From Chloroflexota bacterium (GTDB lineage: Bacteria > Chloroflexota > Dehalococcoidia > Lucifugimonadales > GCA-002723415), in assembly GCA_002721445.1 (NCBI GenBank), contig PBKN01000001.1:68626-132625 (forward strand): 64,000 bases of DNA. Direction: 5' to 3'. The notes beneath the pieces were generated by a model that was not told where the DNA came from, made no database searches, and saw nothing but the letters and a program-made list of their open reading frames with translations. The position numbers were made by a program, and so were the translations under genes. Each line of letters opens with the position of its first letter. The first letter of the stretch is position 1. Positions 63,783-64,000 of the stretch are shown in pieces.

Positions 63783-64000
63783 TCTTCCGACTCTCTTTGA
63801 TATTTATTTCTTAAGAAAATTGCAATTGAATTCATAGATAATAATAGGGTTAATAATACTATAATGCCTGCAGCTGCAAGACCTCTGAAATCTTCCTGAG
63901 GCCTAGCTACCCAATTGTATATTTGTATAGGTAAAACTGTAAAACGAGATAATGGTCCATCTGGAACAAATCTTAAATATACAAGAGCACTAATAGCAAT
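63779..64000 (-). CDS. pstA: Phosphate ABC transporter permease PstA (3' part, cut by the window end)
   Basis: The minus strand from 64000 reads in frame for 73 residues, ending [13 protein letters not shown] then TGA, which overlaps the pstB ATG. The visible part includes [20 protein letters not shown], then [20 protein letters not shown], a membrane helix, as in the C-terminus of PstA. PstC and PstS probably lie further upstream. Confidence 0.9.
   Translation of the reverse strand: MAISALVYLRFVPDGPLSRFTVLPIQIYNWVARPQEDFRGLAAAGIIVLLTLLLSMNSIAIFLRNKYQRESEE

Noticed and set aside
1-64000. CRISPR arrays, insertion sequences, phage genes or rRNA genes
   Set aside because: No spaced direct-repeat arrays, transposases, integrases, terminal repeats or rRNA segments were found on either strand.

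Overview
The window is AT-rich (roughly 70% A+T by eye), coding-dense DNA from what looks like a streamlined, free-living bacterium. Gaps are mostly under 60 bases, several convergent genes overlap at their stop codons, and TTG start codons behind good Shine-Dalgarno (SD) sequences are common. The gene set points to a low-GC marine Chloroflexota (SAR202/Dehalococcoidia-like). The evidence is an archaeal-type phosphoglycerate mutase (ApgM), the DapL route to diaminopimelate, a polyprenyl synthase with the WGPAQAINAGDGMHALA block, a DUF3105 protein, a CehA/McbA metallohydrolase and paired CaiB-type CoA transferases. No 16S gene is present, so this placement is an inference.

Region 1 (1-20.8 kb, all minus strand) is a surface-polysaccharide operon. 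It is read from a MarR_EPS-like regulator and a NusG paralogue, through a 153-base leader, into a nucleotide-sugar dehydrogenase, an epimerase, a NeuB-like synthase lacking the SAF domain, an SpsF-like nucleotidyltransferase, a small HAD protein, a fold-type IV PLP aminotransferase, a TIM-barrel isomerase, a GmhA, a PtmA-like SDR, a LIC12162-type transferase, an ABC exporter, an epimerase, a glycosyltransferase, an HldE-like enzyme with its domains in inverted order, a second SIS isomerase, a third epimerase, and an E1 alpha/E1 beta thiamine-diphosphate pair. A Wzy/WaaL-type polymerase or ligase is transcribed divergently. Together these suggest a heptose- and nonulosonate-like sugar pathway that I cannot match to a described one.

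Region 2 (23-31 kb) holds a YyaL/DUF255 protein, tRNA-Arg(UCU), a small HTH protein behind a helically phased A-tract array, smpB, an S41 lipoprotein protease, an unrecognised wHTH/TIR-like protein, hflX (apparently starting at ATC) and dapL. Region 3 (31-40 kb) holds the CehA/McbA protein, then an operon tsaC - polyprenyl synthase - pgk - apgM - tpiA - miaA - dapF. Region 4 (40-47 kb, plus strand) is a purine operon: guaA - cupin - purD - purE - purB - purC - DUF3105 - purS. Region 5 (47-55 kb, minus strand) is a histidine operon, hisZ - hisG - phospholipase C-like - hisD - hisC - hisB, preceded by a class III aminotransferase and a zinc-ribbon protein.

Region 6 (55-64 kb) contains two CoA transferases with a crotonase, umuDC behind a palindromic operator, a ThuA-like protein, a GT-B-like protein, and phoU-pstB-pstA (pstA cut by the window end). 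I see no insertion sequences, phage genes, CRISPR arrays or rRNA genes.
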